Assembly: GCF_014137995.1 (NCBI RefSeq) | Contig: NZ_JACGWV010000003.1 | Location: 868,001 to 932,000 of the forward strand | DNA: 64,000 nt | Direction of reading: 5' to 3' | Source of the DNA: Promicromonospora sukumoe | Lineage (GTDB): Bacteria; Actinomycetota; Actinomycetes; Actinomycetales; Cellulomonadaceae | In this document: piece by piece, positions 42,854 to 52,213 of the stretch | Layout of the letters: the number at the start of each line of letters is the position of its first letter | Numbering within the stretch: the first letter of the stretch is position 1 | Made by a program: the position numbers and the translations under genes | The notes under the pieces: model-generated | Database searches by the model: none | The model's input: only the letters and a program-made list of their open reading frames with translations | Told to the model about the DNA's origin: nothing

Positions 42854-43075
42854 TCAGACGGCGCCGAAGCCGACCTTGCGCTGCTCCTCGGAGCCGATCT
42901 CGACGTAGCCGATGGCGCTGCCAGGGATGATCACCTGACGGCCGCGGGAGTCGGTGAGCTCGAGGGGGCCACCGGTCAGGGCCTTCTTGACGGCCGTCGC
43001 GACGGCGTCCGCGCTCTGGTCCGTCTCGACCACGACCTCGCGCGGCAGGTGCTGCACACCGATGGTGACGTCCAC
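42854..43075 (-). CDS. DUF3107 protein
   Basis: 73-aa small protein typical of actinobacteria: 'MDVTIGVQHLPREVVVETDQ' (start), 'VATAVKKAL', 'DSRGRQVIIPGSAIGYVEIG'. Predicted beta-alpha-beta fold. No known biochemical role. ATG 43075 with GGAGTA upstream; monocistronic with its own terminator. Confidence 0.92.
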   Translation of the reverse strand: MDVTIGVQHLPREVVVETDQSADAVATAVKKALTGGPLELTDSRGRQVIIPGSAIGYVEIGSEEQRKVGFGAV

Positions 43076-43243
43076 GTTTACTCCAGTTCGGTCGGGGATT
43101 GCGCCGTTGCCCGGGGATCCGGGGACCCGGCCAGACGATCCTAGTCACGCACCGGGGCGGTCGGCCTGCGGTTTCGCCGTGAGCCGATACCTGTCCACAT
43201 CCTGTGGACAGCATCGTGGGCCTACGGGCCGGTGCGTGGCACC

Positions 43244-44170
43244 ATGGTCGGCGTGAACAGGTCGCCCCAGGACCCTCGGCGCGCCATGGCCGCGCTCGGG
43301 CTCTGCCTCGCGCTCGGGCTGGGTGGGGGCGTCGCGGTGACCATGGGCACCGAGCCCGACGCGTCCGCCGCCGTCGTGGCCGGCGCGGTGGACGACAGCC
43401 TGGGCGTCGAGGCGGGCGACGCGATCCGGAACGCGTACGAGGCGGCCCGGTCGGGCAACCGCGTCGCGCCGCCGGCCCCGGAGCTGCTGCTGGAGGCCGA
43501 CGTCGGAGACCCCGCCGCGCCCCTGACCTCACCGAGTGCGCCGTCCGCGGGGAAGGCCGCACCGCCGGAGCCGGTCCGGGTCGACGCGCCGACGCCGGAG
43601 CCCGGCTCCGGCCTGCTCGGCGCCGACATCATCGTCGAGCCGAAGCTGTCGGGCCGGCTCGTCGTGGCGACCGGGTCCCGGACGGCGCCCGCCAAGGGCA
43701 AGGTGTGGCGGGTCCAGATCGCGGTCGAGAGGGGCCTGCCGGTGGACCCGGAGGTCTTCGCCGAGGCCGTGCTGACGACGCTGAACGACCCGCGCGGCTG
43801 GAACGCCGCGGACGGGTCGACGTTCGCCCGGACGGACACCGACGAGTACGACGCCCGCGTGGTGCTCGCCAGCCCCGGCACGACGGACCGGCTCTGCCTC
43901 CCGCTGGACACCATCGGCGAGCTCTCGTGCGGCATCCAGGAGACCGCGGTGCTCAACTTCAAGCGCTGGGCCACGGGGTCCACGGCCTGGAACGACGTCG
44001 CGCGCTACCGGCAGTACCTGGTGAACCACGAGGTGGGGCACGTGATCGGCCACCACCACGACCGGTGCCGGGGCAAGGGGAAGCACGCGACGGTCATGGT
44101 GCAGCAGACCACCACGACGAGCGGGTGCGTCCCGGAGCCGTGGCCCGCCCCGGACGCGGGCCGGGAGTGA
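43244..44170 (+). CDS. DUF3152 secreted metalloprotease-like protein
   Basis: About 308 aa with an N-terminal signal anchor ('AALGLCLALGLGGGVAV') and a Pro/Ala-rich spacer. The C-terminal DUF3152 domain (about 125-300) carries the metzincin-type zinc motif H262-E-V-G-H266-x-x-G-x-x-H272. Cys pairs near the motif (RLCLPL, LSCGI, DRC, SGC) fit an exported, disulphide-bonded protein. The start is uncertain: GTG 43232, ATG 43244 and GTG 43253 are all possible and none has a clear ribosome site. Confidence 0.85.
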   Translation: MVGVNRSPQDPRRAMAALGLCLALGLGGGVAVTMGTEPDASAAVVAGAVDDSLGVEAGDAIRNAYEAARSGNRVAPPAPELLLEADVGDPAAPLTSPSAPSAGKAAPPEPVRVDAPTPEPGSGLLGADIIVEPKLSGRLVVATGSRTAPAKGKVWRVQIAVERGLPVDPEVFAEAVLTTLNDPRGWNAADGSTFARTDTDEYDARVVLASPGTTDRLCLPLDTIGELSCGIQETAVLNFKRWATGSTAWNDVARYRQYLVNHEVGHVIGHHHDRCRGKGKHATVMVQQTTTTSGCVPEPWPAPDAGRE

Positions 44171-44234
44171 CGTTCCCCGCTACGCCGGGGGATGAATCGG
44201 GCATTCGCGACGCCTCCGCGCGGGGCGTCGGGGA

Positions 44235-47200
44235 GTGTCAGTGGCTCGTGGTTCGATCGTCCGCGTGACACCGACCCTCACCCTCGCACCTCGGCTGGCG
44301 CCGCCCGGGACCCGTCCCGACGGCGCCGGTTCCGTGCTGCTCGACGACGGCCAGGCGGCTGCCGTCGAGTCCGCGCTGAGCCGGCCCGCGACGCTCGTCC
44401 TTGGTGCTCCCGGGTCGGGCAAGACGACGGTGACCTGTGAGGTGGCGGTCCGCGCGCTCCTGGCCGGGGTCAAGCCGGAGCGGGTGCTGGTGCTGGCGTC
44501 CTCGCGCCGCGCCGCGGCCCGGCTGCGGGACGAGGTGGCGGCCCAGGCGGGGCGCACGGTGGGCGCGCCGATGGTGCGCACCGCGTCGTCGGCCGCGTTC
44601 GCCGTCCTCCGCACGCGTGCCGCGGCGCTCGGGCAGCCGACCCCCACCCTGGTCTCGGGCCCGGAGCAGGACCTGGTGCTGGCCGAGCTGCTCGCCGGGC
44701 ACGTCGCGGGCGAGGGGCGCCCGCTCGCGCTGCCCGCCGGCCTGCCGGAGGAGTCCCTCGGCCTGCGCGGCCTGCGTCAGGAGCTGCGCGACCTGCTCAT
44801 GCGTGCCGCCGAGCGCGGGCTCGGCCCGGTCGAGCTCGACGAGATGGGGCGTGCGAACGACCGGCCCGAGTGGGTCATGGCCGCGCAGCTCTACGAGGAG
44901 TACCTCGACACCATGACGCTGCGGCTGGCCACGCCCGACGCCGGGCCGCGCTACGACCCCGCCGTCGTGATCGACGAGGCCGCGGAGTCCCTGCGCTCCT
45001 GGGAGGACGAGGTGCCCGGCACACCGCGCCCCACCTGGGACCTGGTCGTGGTGGACGACTACCAGGAGGCCACGGCCGCGACCGTCCGGCTCCTGCGCGT
45101 GCTGCACGACGACGGCGCGCGACTCGTGCTGCTGTCGGACCCGGACTCCGCCGTGCAGACGTTCCGAGGCGCCGCGCCCGGGCTGACCGGCCGTGCCGCC
45201 GCTCCCGCCGGGCCGGGCCGGGAGTTCGGCGCGTTCGACGCCGAGACGGTGGTGCTCGGCACGGTCTGGCGCCAGGCACCGGAGCTGCGCGCCGTGACGC
45301 GCGCCGTGACCAACCGGATCCCCGTGTCGGCGAGCGCGATGCACCGGCGCGCGGTGGCCCGCGCGGACCAGGTCCGCGCGGAAGAGTCTCGTGCAGAAGG
45401 GTCTCGTGCGGAAGGGCCTCGCGCGGACGACGACGCCTCCGGCGAGACCCCGTCGGAGGGGGCCGCCGTAGGCAGCGAGGAGCCCACGCCCGCGTCGGTC
45501 CAGGTGGCCGTGCTCGCGGGCGCCGCTCAGGAGGCCGCCTGGATCGCGCGCGAGCTGCGCGCGGAGCACCTGCTGCACGGCACCCCGTGGGACCGCATGG
45601 CCGTGATCGCGCGGAGCGGCACCCGGCTGGCGGCGCTGCGCCGCGAGCTGGTCTCGGCGTCGGTGCCCGTGGCGCTGCTCGGCTCGGACCTGCCGCTGCG
45701 GGACGAGCCCGCCGTGGCGCCCCTGCTCGCCGCCGTGAAGACGTGCGCGGGCGCGCCGCGGGGCAGCCTGGAGGCGCTGATCGCCGAGGAGCTCGACGGC
45801 GAGGAGCCCGTGCTGGACCCGGAGACGGCGGCCTTGCTGCTCGTCTCCCCGATCGGCGGGCTCGATGCCGTGGCCCTGCGGCGGCTGCGGCGCGCGCTGC
45901 GTGCCGAGGAGCTGTCGGCGGGCGGTGGCCGCACCTCGGACGCGCTGCTGGTCGAGGTGCTCGCGGACCCGGCACGCGCCGCGCTGCTGCCCACGCAGGT
46001 GCGGCGCGGGCCGCTCGCGGTCGCCCGCGTGCTCGCGGCGGGCCGGGAGGCGGCGGGGGAGCCCGGCGCCACGGCGCAGACGGTGCTCTGGGCGGCCTGG
46101 GCCGCGACCGGCCTGGCGGAGCGGTGGAGCGCCGCCGCACTGGCCGGCGGCCCGGCGGGGCTGCGGGCCGACCGGGACCTCGACTCCGTGCTCGCGCTCT
46201 TCCGCGCCGCGGAGACCTTCGTGGACCGGATGCCGGGTGCGCCCGTCGCCGCGTTCGTCGACTACCTGGCGTCGCAGGACCTCCCGGCCGACTCCCTGGC
46301 GGCGTCGGCCCAGGGCGCGGGCGCCGTGGAGGCGCTCACGCCTCCCGGCGCGGCCGGGCGGGAGTGGGACGTGGTGGTCGTGGCCGGCGTGCAGGACGGC
46401 GTGTGGCCCGACCTGCGGCTGCGTGACTCGCTGCTCGGCTCCCAGGCACTCGTCGAGCTCATCGCGGGGCGGTCCGACGACGGCCGCGTGGTCGGCGCCG
46501 AGGCGCGGCGCCAGGTGCTCACCGACGAGCTGCGCGCGTTCGCCGTGGCGGTCTCCCGGGCTCGGCGGCGGCTCTTGGTCACCGCTGTGGAGGACACCGA
46601 GGAGGCCCCGAGCGTCTTCTGCGACCTCGTGTCCCCGCGCGACGACGGCGGCGACGGGCCGGACCCGCGCCGCGTCCAGGTCGGCCCGCCGCTCGACCTG
46701 CGCGGCGTGGTGGCCGCGGCACGCTCCGAGCTCGTGCGAACGGCGGCCGGCCCGGCCGCCGAGCCGGCGGGCGCTTCGCACCCCGCGCACCCCGCCGCGG
46801 CCCTGCTCGCCGACCTCGCGGCGGCGGCCGTCGCCGAGGCGGACCCGAGCACCTGGTACGGCGTGGCCGGCGTCTCCAGCGAGGTGCCGCTGTGGGGCGC
46901 CCAGGACATCGTGACCGTGTCGCCCTCCAAGGTCGAGACCGTGACCACGTGCGCCCTGCGCTGGGCGTTCGAGTCGGCGGGCGGCACCAAGCCCGACGCC
47001 ACCCACCAGAGCCTCGGCACGCTGCTGCACTCCATCGCGCAGAGCCACCCGAGGGGATCACTCACCGACCTGAACCAGGAGCTCGACCGCCGCTGGCCGG
47101 AGCTCGCGCTGCCCGACGGCTGGCCGTCGCTCCAGCTCCGCAAGCGCGCCGAGCGCATGGTGATCCGGCTGGCGGAGTACCTGGGCGACTCCGGTGAGCC

Positions 47201-47657
47201 GCTGCTCGTCGAGGCCGACTTCGACCTACGGGTGGACCGCGCCCGGCTGCGCGGCCAGGTGGACCGCGTCGAGGACGCGGGGGACGGCAGCGTGACCGTC
47301 GCCGACCTCAAGACGGGCAAGACCGCGGCCAGCAAGGACAAGGCGGCGGAGAACCCGCAGCTCGGCGCCTACCAGCTCGCCGTCGAGGAGGGCGCGCTCG
47401 ACCTGCCCGAGGGCACGGTCAGCAAGGGCGCGAGCCTCGTCTACGTGGGCACCGAGACGGTCTCGGCGAGCGTGCGGAACCAGCCCGCGCTCGCCCCCGA
47501 CGCCGAGGGCAACAGCTGGGCGCGCGAGACGGTCGAGGGCGCCGCCGACACGATGGCCGCGGCGAAGTTCGCCGCGAAGAACAACGACCTGTGCGAGATG
47601 TGCGGGGTGCGGCGGTCCTGCCCGCTGCAGCCCGAGGGACGGAAGGTGGTCGAGTGA
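44235..47657 (+). CDS. adnA: AdnA subunit of the AdnAB helicase-nuclease
   Basis: 1140-aa UvrD-like ATPase plus nuclease. Walker A 'GAPGSGKTT' is near residue 57 and Walker B-like 'DLVVVDDYQEAT' near 275. The C-terminal RecB-type nuclease domain is about 890-1140 with 'GQVDRVED' and 'VADLKTGKT'. A four-Cys set (C in 'VTTCALRWAF', and 'CEMCGVRRSCP' at the end) matches an AddB/RecB-type Fe-S nuclease. AdnAB resects double-strand breaks in actinobacteria. The motor motifs are less canonical than in AdnB, as known for AdnA. The start may be GTG 44235 or GTG 44265. The stop overlaps adnB. Confidence 0.9.
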   Translation: MSVARGSIVRVTPTLTLAPRLAPPGTRPDGAGSVLLDDGQAAAVESALSRPATLVLGAPGSGKTTVTCEVAVRALLAGVKPERVLVLASSRRAAARLRDEVAAQAGRTVGAPMVRTASSAAFAVLRTRAAALGQPTPTLVSGPEQDLVLAELLAGHVAGEGRPLALPAGLPEESLGLRGLRQELRDLLMRAAERGLGPVELDEMGRANDRPEWVMAAQLYEEYLDTMTLRLATPDAGPRYDPAVVIDEAAESLRSWEDEVPGTPRPTWDLVVVDDYQEATAATVRLLRVLHDDGARLVLLSDPDSAVQTFRGAAPGLTGRAAAPAGPGREFGAFDAETVVLGTVWRQAPELRAVTRAVTNRIPVSASAMHRRAVARADQVRAEESRAEGSRAEGPRADDDASGETPSEGAAVGSEEPTPASVQVAVLAGAAQEAAWIARELRAEHLLHGTPWDRMAVIARSGTRLAALRRELVSASVPVALLGSDLPLRDEPAVAPLLAAVKTCAGAPRGSLEALIAEELDGEEPVLDPETAALLLVSPIGGLDAVALRRLRRALRAEELSAGGGRTSDALLVEVLADPARAALLPTQVRRGPLAVARVLAAGREAAGEPGATAQTVLWAAWAATGLAERWSAAALAGGPAGLRADRDLDSVLALFRAAETFVDRMPGAPVAAFVDYLASQDLPADSLAASAQGAGAVEALTPPGAAGREWDVVVVAGVQDGVWPDLRLRDSLLGSQALVELIAGRSDDGRVVGAEARRQVLTDELRAFAVAVSRARRRLLVTAVEDTEEAPSVFCDLVSPRDDGGDGPDPRRVQVGPPLDLRGVVAAARSELVRTAAGPAAEPAGASHPAHPAAALLADLAAAAVAEADPSTWYGVAGVSSEVPLWGAQDIVTVSPSKVETVTTCALRWAFESAGGTKPDATHQSLGTLLHSIAQSHPRGSLTDLNQELDRRWPELALPDGWPSLQLRKRAERMVIRLAEYLGDSGEPLLVEADFDLRVDRARLRGQVDRVEDAGDGSVTVADLKTGKTAASKDKAAENPQLGAYQLAVEEGALDLPEGTVSKGASLVYVGTETVSASVRNQPALAPDAEGNSWARETVEGAADTMAAAKFAAKNNDLCEMCGVRRSCPLQPEGRKVVE

Positions 47658-50600
47658 TCGGGCACGAGCCGGAGATCCGCCTGTCGGCGCGGGCCATCGC
47701 GCGGCTGCTCGGGCGGCACGAGCCCACCGACGAGCAGGTTCGCGTCATCGAGTCGCCGCTTGAGCCCGCGCTCGTCGTCGCGGGCGCCGGGTCCGGCAAG
47801 ACGGAGACCATGGCCGCACGCGTGGTGTGGCTCATCGCCAACAAGCTGGTCCAGCCCGAGCAGGTGCTCGGCCTCACCTTCACGCGCAAGGCCGCGGGCG
47901 AGCTCACTCAGCGCGTGCAGACCCGCCTGGCTCAGCTCAACCGGGCGCTCGGCGAGGAGTCGGGCGAGGCGCTGGCCGGCCTCGACCTCGACCGGCCCAC
48001 GGTCGCCACCTACAACGCCTACGCCGCCTCGCTGGTGGCCGACCACGGCCTGCGCCTCGGCGTGGAGCCCAGCGCGCGCCTCCTCGGCCAGGCCGAGCAG
48101 TGGCAGCTCGCGTCCCAGGTCGTGGAGTCCTGGGACGAGGATCTCGCCACCGACCGAGCCGTGAGCACCGTGACCGCGGCGGTCGTGGCGCTGTCCGACG
48201 CGCTCGGCGAGCACCTCGTCGACCCCGCGGACGCCCGGGCCCGCCTCACCGACATGGCCGAGCACCTCGAGTCCGTGCCGCTCGGCCCCAAGCAGCGCAA
48301 GCGCACCAAGGACGTCGACAAGCTCATCGGCTCGATCGCCGAGCGGGCCCGGTTCGTGGACCTCGTGGTCGAGTACCGGCGCCGCAAGCGCATCGCCGAG
48401 GCGCTCGACTTCGGCGACCAGGTCTCCTTCGCCGCCCAGCTCGCCCGCGAGGTGCCGATGGTCGGCGCCGCCGAGCGCGCCCGGTTCGAGGTGGTGCTGC
48501 TCGACGAGTACCAGGACACCTCCTACGCCCAGGTCGAGCTGCTGTCCGGCCTGTTCGGCGGCGGCCACCCCGTCACCGCCGTCGGCGACCCGCACCAGTC
48601 CATCTACGGGTGGCGTGGTGCCTCCGCGGCGGGCCTCGCCCGCTTCCCCGGCCGCTTCCAGCGCGACGACGGCGTCCCCGCCGACGTGCACTACCTCTCC
48701 ACCTCGTGGCGCAACGACGCCGCGATCCTGACCGCCGCCAACATCGTGTCCGGGCCGCTGCGCTCGCGGACCGGAGCGGCCACGAGCGTCGAGGTGCCGC
48801 CCCTGGACCTGCGGCCTGGTGCCGGCGAGGGCCGGGTGACGGCGCACGTCGCCGCGACCCTGGAGGAGGAGGCCGAGGCCGTCGCCGAGTGGGTCGCGGA
48901 GCGCTGGCGCTCCGGCGCCCACCCCGACGGCCGGTCCACGGCCGCCGTGCTCTGCCGGGCCCGGGCCCAGTTCCCCGCGATCGAGGTGGCGCTTCGCCGC
49001 CGCGGTCTCCCGGTCGAGGTCGTCGGCCTGGGTGGCCTGCTGTCCACCCCCGAGGTGGTTGACGTCGTGGCGCTGCTCCAGGCCGCGCACGACCCGTCGC
49101 GCGGCGACTCCCTGCTGCGCCTGCTCACCGGCCCGCGCCTCAACCTCGGCGCCTCCGACCTGCACGCGCTCGGCTCGTGGGCGGCCGACCTCGCGCGCCT
49201 GGACGACCCGCGCCGCGCCGCCGCCGAGGCAGAGCGCGCGGCGCGCGAGGGCGCACCGGCGGGTGAGTCGTCGGACGACGACCTCCGCGTCGTCGAGGGC
49301 GACGTCTCCGACCACCGGTCGATCGTCGACGCGCTCGACGACCTCCCGCCGGCGGGCGAGCCGGCGCGCGACGGCCGCGTCCTGTCCGCGGAGGCGCACG
49401 GCCGCCTGGGCGCGCTCGCCCGGCTGCTGCGCGACCTGCGCGGCCTCACCTACCTCTCGCTCCCCGAGCTCGTGGTCCAGGCCGAGCGCGCGCTCGGCCT
49501 CGACGTCGAGGCGGCGACCGCGCTCGCGCTGGCCGGCGCCGGCGTGGGCGGCGCGGTGAGCGACCGTGGCCGCGAGCACCTCGACGCGTTCCGGGACGTC
49601 GCGGCGTCGTTCGCGCAGTCCTCGGACACGGCGACGCTGGGCGCCTTCCTGGCCTGGCTCGGCGTCGCGGGCGAGCGGGAGCGCGGGCTCGACATGCCCG
49701 TGCACGAGCCCGACCCGGACGCCGTCCAGGTGATCACCGCGCACGCCGCGAAGGGCCTGGAGTGGGACGCCGTGGCCGTGGCCGGCCTGGCCGACGGCGC
49801 GTTCCCCACCTGGGACCGCGGCTCGCGGTCCGGCGAGTCGTCGTCGGGCTGGCTGTCCGACCTCGGCGAGCTGCCCTACCACCTGCGCGGCGACGCGGAC
49901 GACCTGCCGCGCTTCGACTGGGAGCACGCCTCCGACACCAAGGACCTGGTGGCGCTGCGGGACGAGTTCAAGGCCGAGTGCGGCGAGCACCGCCTCGCCG
50001 AGGAGCGACGGCTCGCGTACGTCGCGTTCACCCGCGCGCGCCAGGAGCTCTTCCTCACGGCCTCGTGGTGGGGCACGGCCAGCCGCCCGCGCGGCGTCTC
50101 CCCGTTCCTCGCCGAGCTCGGCGACGCCGGGCTCTTCACCGCCGACCTGTGGGCGCCCGTCCCGGAGGCCGACGCCGAGAACCCGCGCAACGCGGAGGAG
50201 ATCACGGCCGTCTGGCCGGCCCCGGACGGGAGCGGCCAGGACGACGAGGCCGGCTCGACCGGCCAGCCCGGGCAGCCCCTGACCGCACGCGACGTCCTGC
50301 GTGCCACGGCCGGGCTCGTCGACGAGGCGGCCGACGAGCGCCTGGTCGCGCTCGCCGCCATGCGCCTCCCGGCGGACGCGCTGACCGCGCCGCAGGGCGT
50401 CCTCGCCGACGCCGCCGGCCACGACCTGGTCGACCTCGCCCGGATGCTGCTGGCCGAGCGCAACCGGCACGCGGACCGGGAGATCGCGTTCCCGGCCCAC
50501 GTCTCGGCGTCGGGCCTGGTGCGGCTCGCCGCGGACCGCGACGCCTTCGCCCTGCAGCTGCGCCGGCCGGTGCCGGTGCAGCCCACCGTGCACGCCCGGC

Positions 50601-51088
50601 GCGGCACCCGGTTCCACGAGTGGGTGGAGCAGTTCTTCACGTCGGCCACGCTGCTCGACGTCGACGACCTGCCGAGCGCCGAGGACGACGACCTGCCCGA
50701 GGACACCGACCTCGACAAGCTGCGCGACACCTTCCTGGGCTCGGAGTGGTCGGCCCGGATGCCCGTCGCGGTCGAGGTCGACGTCGAGACGCCGGTCGCG
50801 GGCGTCATGCTGCGCTGCCGCATGGACGCCGTGTTCCGGGACCCGGCTACCGGCCCGGACGCCGTCGTCGTGGTGGACTGGAAGACCGGCCGAGAGCCCC
50901 TCGACGCCGCCGCGCGGGCCGCGCGCGAGGTGCAGCTCGCCGTGTACCGGCTGGCGTGGTCCCGCTGGACGGGGCTGCCGCTGGACCAGGTGAGCGCGGC
51001 GTTCTACTACGCGGGGTCCGACACGACCGTCCGCCCGGAGCGGCTGCTCGACGAGGCCGAGCTGGAGGCGCTGATCAGGGGCGACTGA
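47654..51088 (+). CDS. adnB: AdnB subunit of the AdnAB helicase-nuclease
   Basis: 1144-aa SF1A motor plus RecB-type nuclease. Walker A 'GAGSGKTETM' is near residue 44, then 'LTFTRKAAGEL', Walker B 'VVLLDEYQDTS', 'GDPHQSIYGWRG' and 'ITAHAAKGLEWDAV'. The nuclease domain has 'RCRMDAVFRD', 'VVVDWKTGRE' and 'VQLAVYRLAW' (D-x-K and Q-x-x-x-Y). No Fe-S cysteines, so the cluster belongs to AdnA. GTG 47654 overlaps the adnA stop (GTGA), fixing the start. It is presumably the lead motor of the complex. Confidence 0.93.
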   Translation: MIGHEPEIRLSARAIARLLGRHEPTDEQVRVIESPLEPALVVAGAGSGKTETMAARVVWLIANKLVQPEQVLGLTFTRKAAGELTQRVQTRLAQLNRALGEESGEALAGLDLDRPTVATYNAYAASLVADHGLRLGVEPSARLLGQAEQWQLASQVVESWDEDLATDRAVSTVTAAVVALSDALGEHLVDPADARARLTDMAEHLESVPLGPKQRKRTKDVDKLIGSIAERARFVDLVVEYRRRKRIAEALDFGDQVSFAAQLAREVPMVGAAERARFEVVLLDEYQDTSYAQVELLSGLFGGGHPVTAVGDPHQSIYGWRGASAAGLARFPGRFQRDDGVPADVHYLSTSWRNDAAILTAANIVSGPLRSRTGAATSVEVPPLDLRPGAGEGRVTAHVAATLEEEAEAVAEWVAERWRSGAHPDGRSTAAVLCRARAQFPAIEVALRRRGLPVEVVGLGGLLSTPEVVDVVALLQAAHDPSRGDSLLRLLTGPRLNLGASDLHALGSWAADLARLDDPRRAAAEAERAAREGAPAGESSDDDLRVVEGDVSDHRSIVDALDDLPPAGEPARDGRVLSAEAHGRLGALARLLRDLRGLTYLSLPELVVQAERALGLDVEAATALALAGAGVGGAVSDRGREHLDAFRDVAASFAQSSDTATLGAFLAWLGVAGERERGLDMPVHEPDPDAVQVITAHAAKGLEWDAVAVAGLADGAFPTWDRGSRSGESSSGWLSDLGELPYHLRGDADDLPRFDWEHASDTKDLVALRDEFKAECGEHRLAEERRLAYVAFTRARQELFLTASWWGTASRPRGVSPFLAELGDAGLFTADLWAPVPEADAENPRNAEEITAVWPAPDGSGQDDEAGSTGQPGQPLTARDVLRATAGLVDEAADERLVALAAMRLPADALTAPQGVLADAAGHDLVDLARMLLAERNRHADREIAFPAHVSASGLVRLAADRDAFALQLRRPVPVQPTVHARRGTRFHEWVEQFFTSATLLDVDDLPSAEDDDLPEDTDLDKLRDTFLGSEWSARMPVAVEVDVETPVAGVMLRCRMDAVFRDPATGPDAVVVVDWKTGREPLDAAARAAREVQLAVYRLAWSRWTGLPLDQVSAAFYYAGSDTTVRPERLLDEAELEALIRGD

Positions 51089-51145
51089 GCCTGTCCCCTA
51101 CGACTGAGCCGGTCTCTGACATCCAGCCGGTCCCCGAGATCCGGG

Positions 51146-52099
51146 TCAGTCCCCGATCGGCCCGCCGAACCACTCCTCGATGAGGGAGCGGGCGATCGAG
51201 GCGCGTCCGGGCAGGCCCAGGTGCCCGTCGGCGACGGCGGTGGCGACCTCGTCGCGCGTGAACCAGGAGGCCTCGGCGATCTCGTCCTCCTGCCGCACCA
51301 GCTCCGTGCTGGTCGCGCGGGCGCGGAAGCCGAGCATGAGTGACGCCGGGAACGGCCACGACTGGCTGCCGCGGTACTCGATCGACGCGGGGTCGAGCGT
51401 GATGCCGACCTCCTCGCCGGTCTCGCGCGCCACCGCCTGCTCCAGCCCCTCCCCGGGCTCCACGAAGCCGGCCAGCACGGAGCGACGGCCCGGGTCCCAC
51501 TGCGGGCCGCGGGCCAGGAGCAGGCGGTCGTCCGCGTCGGTGACCGCCATGATCACCGCGGGGTCGGTGCGTGGGAAGTGGTTGGACTCGTCCGCGGGGC
51601 AGTGCCGCACCCAGCCGCCCTGCCGCACCTCGGTCCGCGTGCCGCACAGCGGGCAGTGCGTGTAGACGGCGTGCCACTGGGCCAGGGCGACGGCCTCGAC
51701 GACCAGCCCGACCTCCAGGTCGGGCGCGTCGAGCGACCGGAGGCCGGTCCACTCGACGTCGAGGTCGGGCTCCGGCACGGGATCGGACCCCGGCGCGCGC
51801 CCGGAGTCGGCCAGGACCACGGCCAGGTAGGCGACCGCGCCGTCGCCTTCCGGAGCACTGCCCTCCGGAGCGTCGGCACCCTCGCCCAGGAACAGGACCG
51901 TCCGCGCGCCCAGGTGTGCCACGTCGTCGGGCGCGAGGAACGCGACCCGCTGCTCCGTCGTCGCCACGCGGGTCCCGCGCACCACCAGCACCCGCGTGGC
52001 CGGCTCCTTGAGCAGGTCGTCGAGGAGGCCGGGCTCGGCGCGCCGGTGCGCGGCGCGGTCGTGGGCGGCGCGGGCGAAGGGGAGGTCGAGGGAACGCAC
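51146..52099 (-). CDS. nudC: NAD+ diphosphatase (NADH pyrophosphatase)
   Basis: 317-aa NudC: N-terminal NUDIX-like domain, zinc ribbon 'HCPLCGTRTEV...RHC' and NUDIX box 'GFVEPGEGLEQAVARE' with 'TGEEVGI'. It is followed by 'GSQSWPFPASLMLGF', the SQPWPFPxS signature of NAD(H)-specific members (here SQSWPFPAS). The enzyme hydrolyses NAD(H) and can remove NAD caps from RNA. Only three ribbon cysteines are present. GTG 52099 start, convergent with adnB. Confidence 0.93.
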   Translation of the reverse strand: MRSLDLPFARAAHDRAAHRRAEPGLLDDLLKEPATRVLVVRGTRVATTEQRVAFLAPDDVAHLGARTVLFLGEGADAPEGSAPEGDGAVAYLAVVLADSGRAPGSDPVPEPDLDVEWTGLRSLDAPDLEVGLVVEAVALAQWHAVYTHCPLCGTRTEVRQGGWVRHCPADESNHFPRTDPAVIMAVTDADDRLLLARGPQWDPGRRSVLAGFVEPGEGLEQAVARETGEEVGITLDPASIEYRGSQSWPFPASLMLGFRARATSTELVRQEDEIAEASWFTRDEVATAVADGHLGLPGRASIARSLIEEWFGGPIGD

Positions 52100-52201
52100 G
52101 GGACGACGGTAGTCCTCCGCGCGGGTTCGTGACGCCGGACCTCGTGGGCGGCAACGCCGGACACGCCACGGACCTGTCCCGTGGTGCGCCGGACGCTGCT
52201 C

Positions 52202-52207
52202 TAGGGT
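52202..52207 (+). promoter_or_regulatory. -10 element for leaderless kinase-like gene
   Basis: TAGGGT ends 6 bases before GTG 52214, with no ribosome site between, as at xth and the PHP gene. Confidence 0.5.
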
Positions 52208-52213
52208 GAGCAC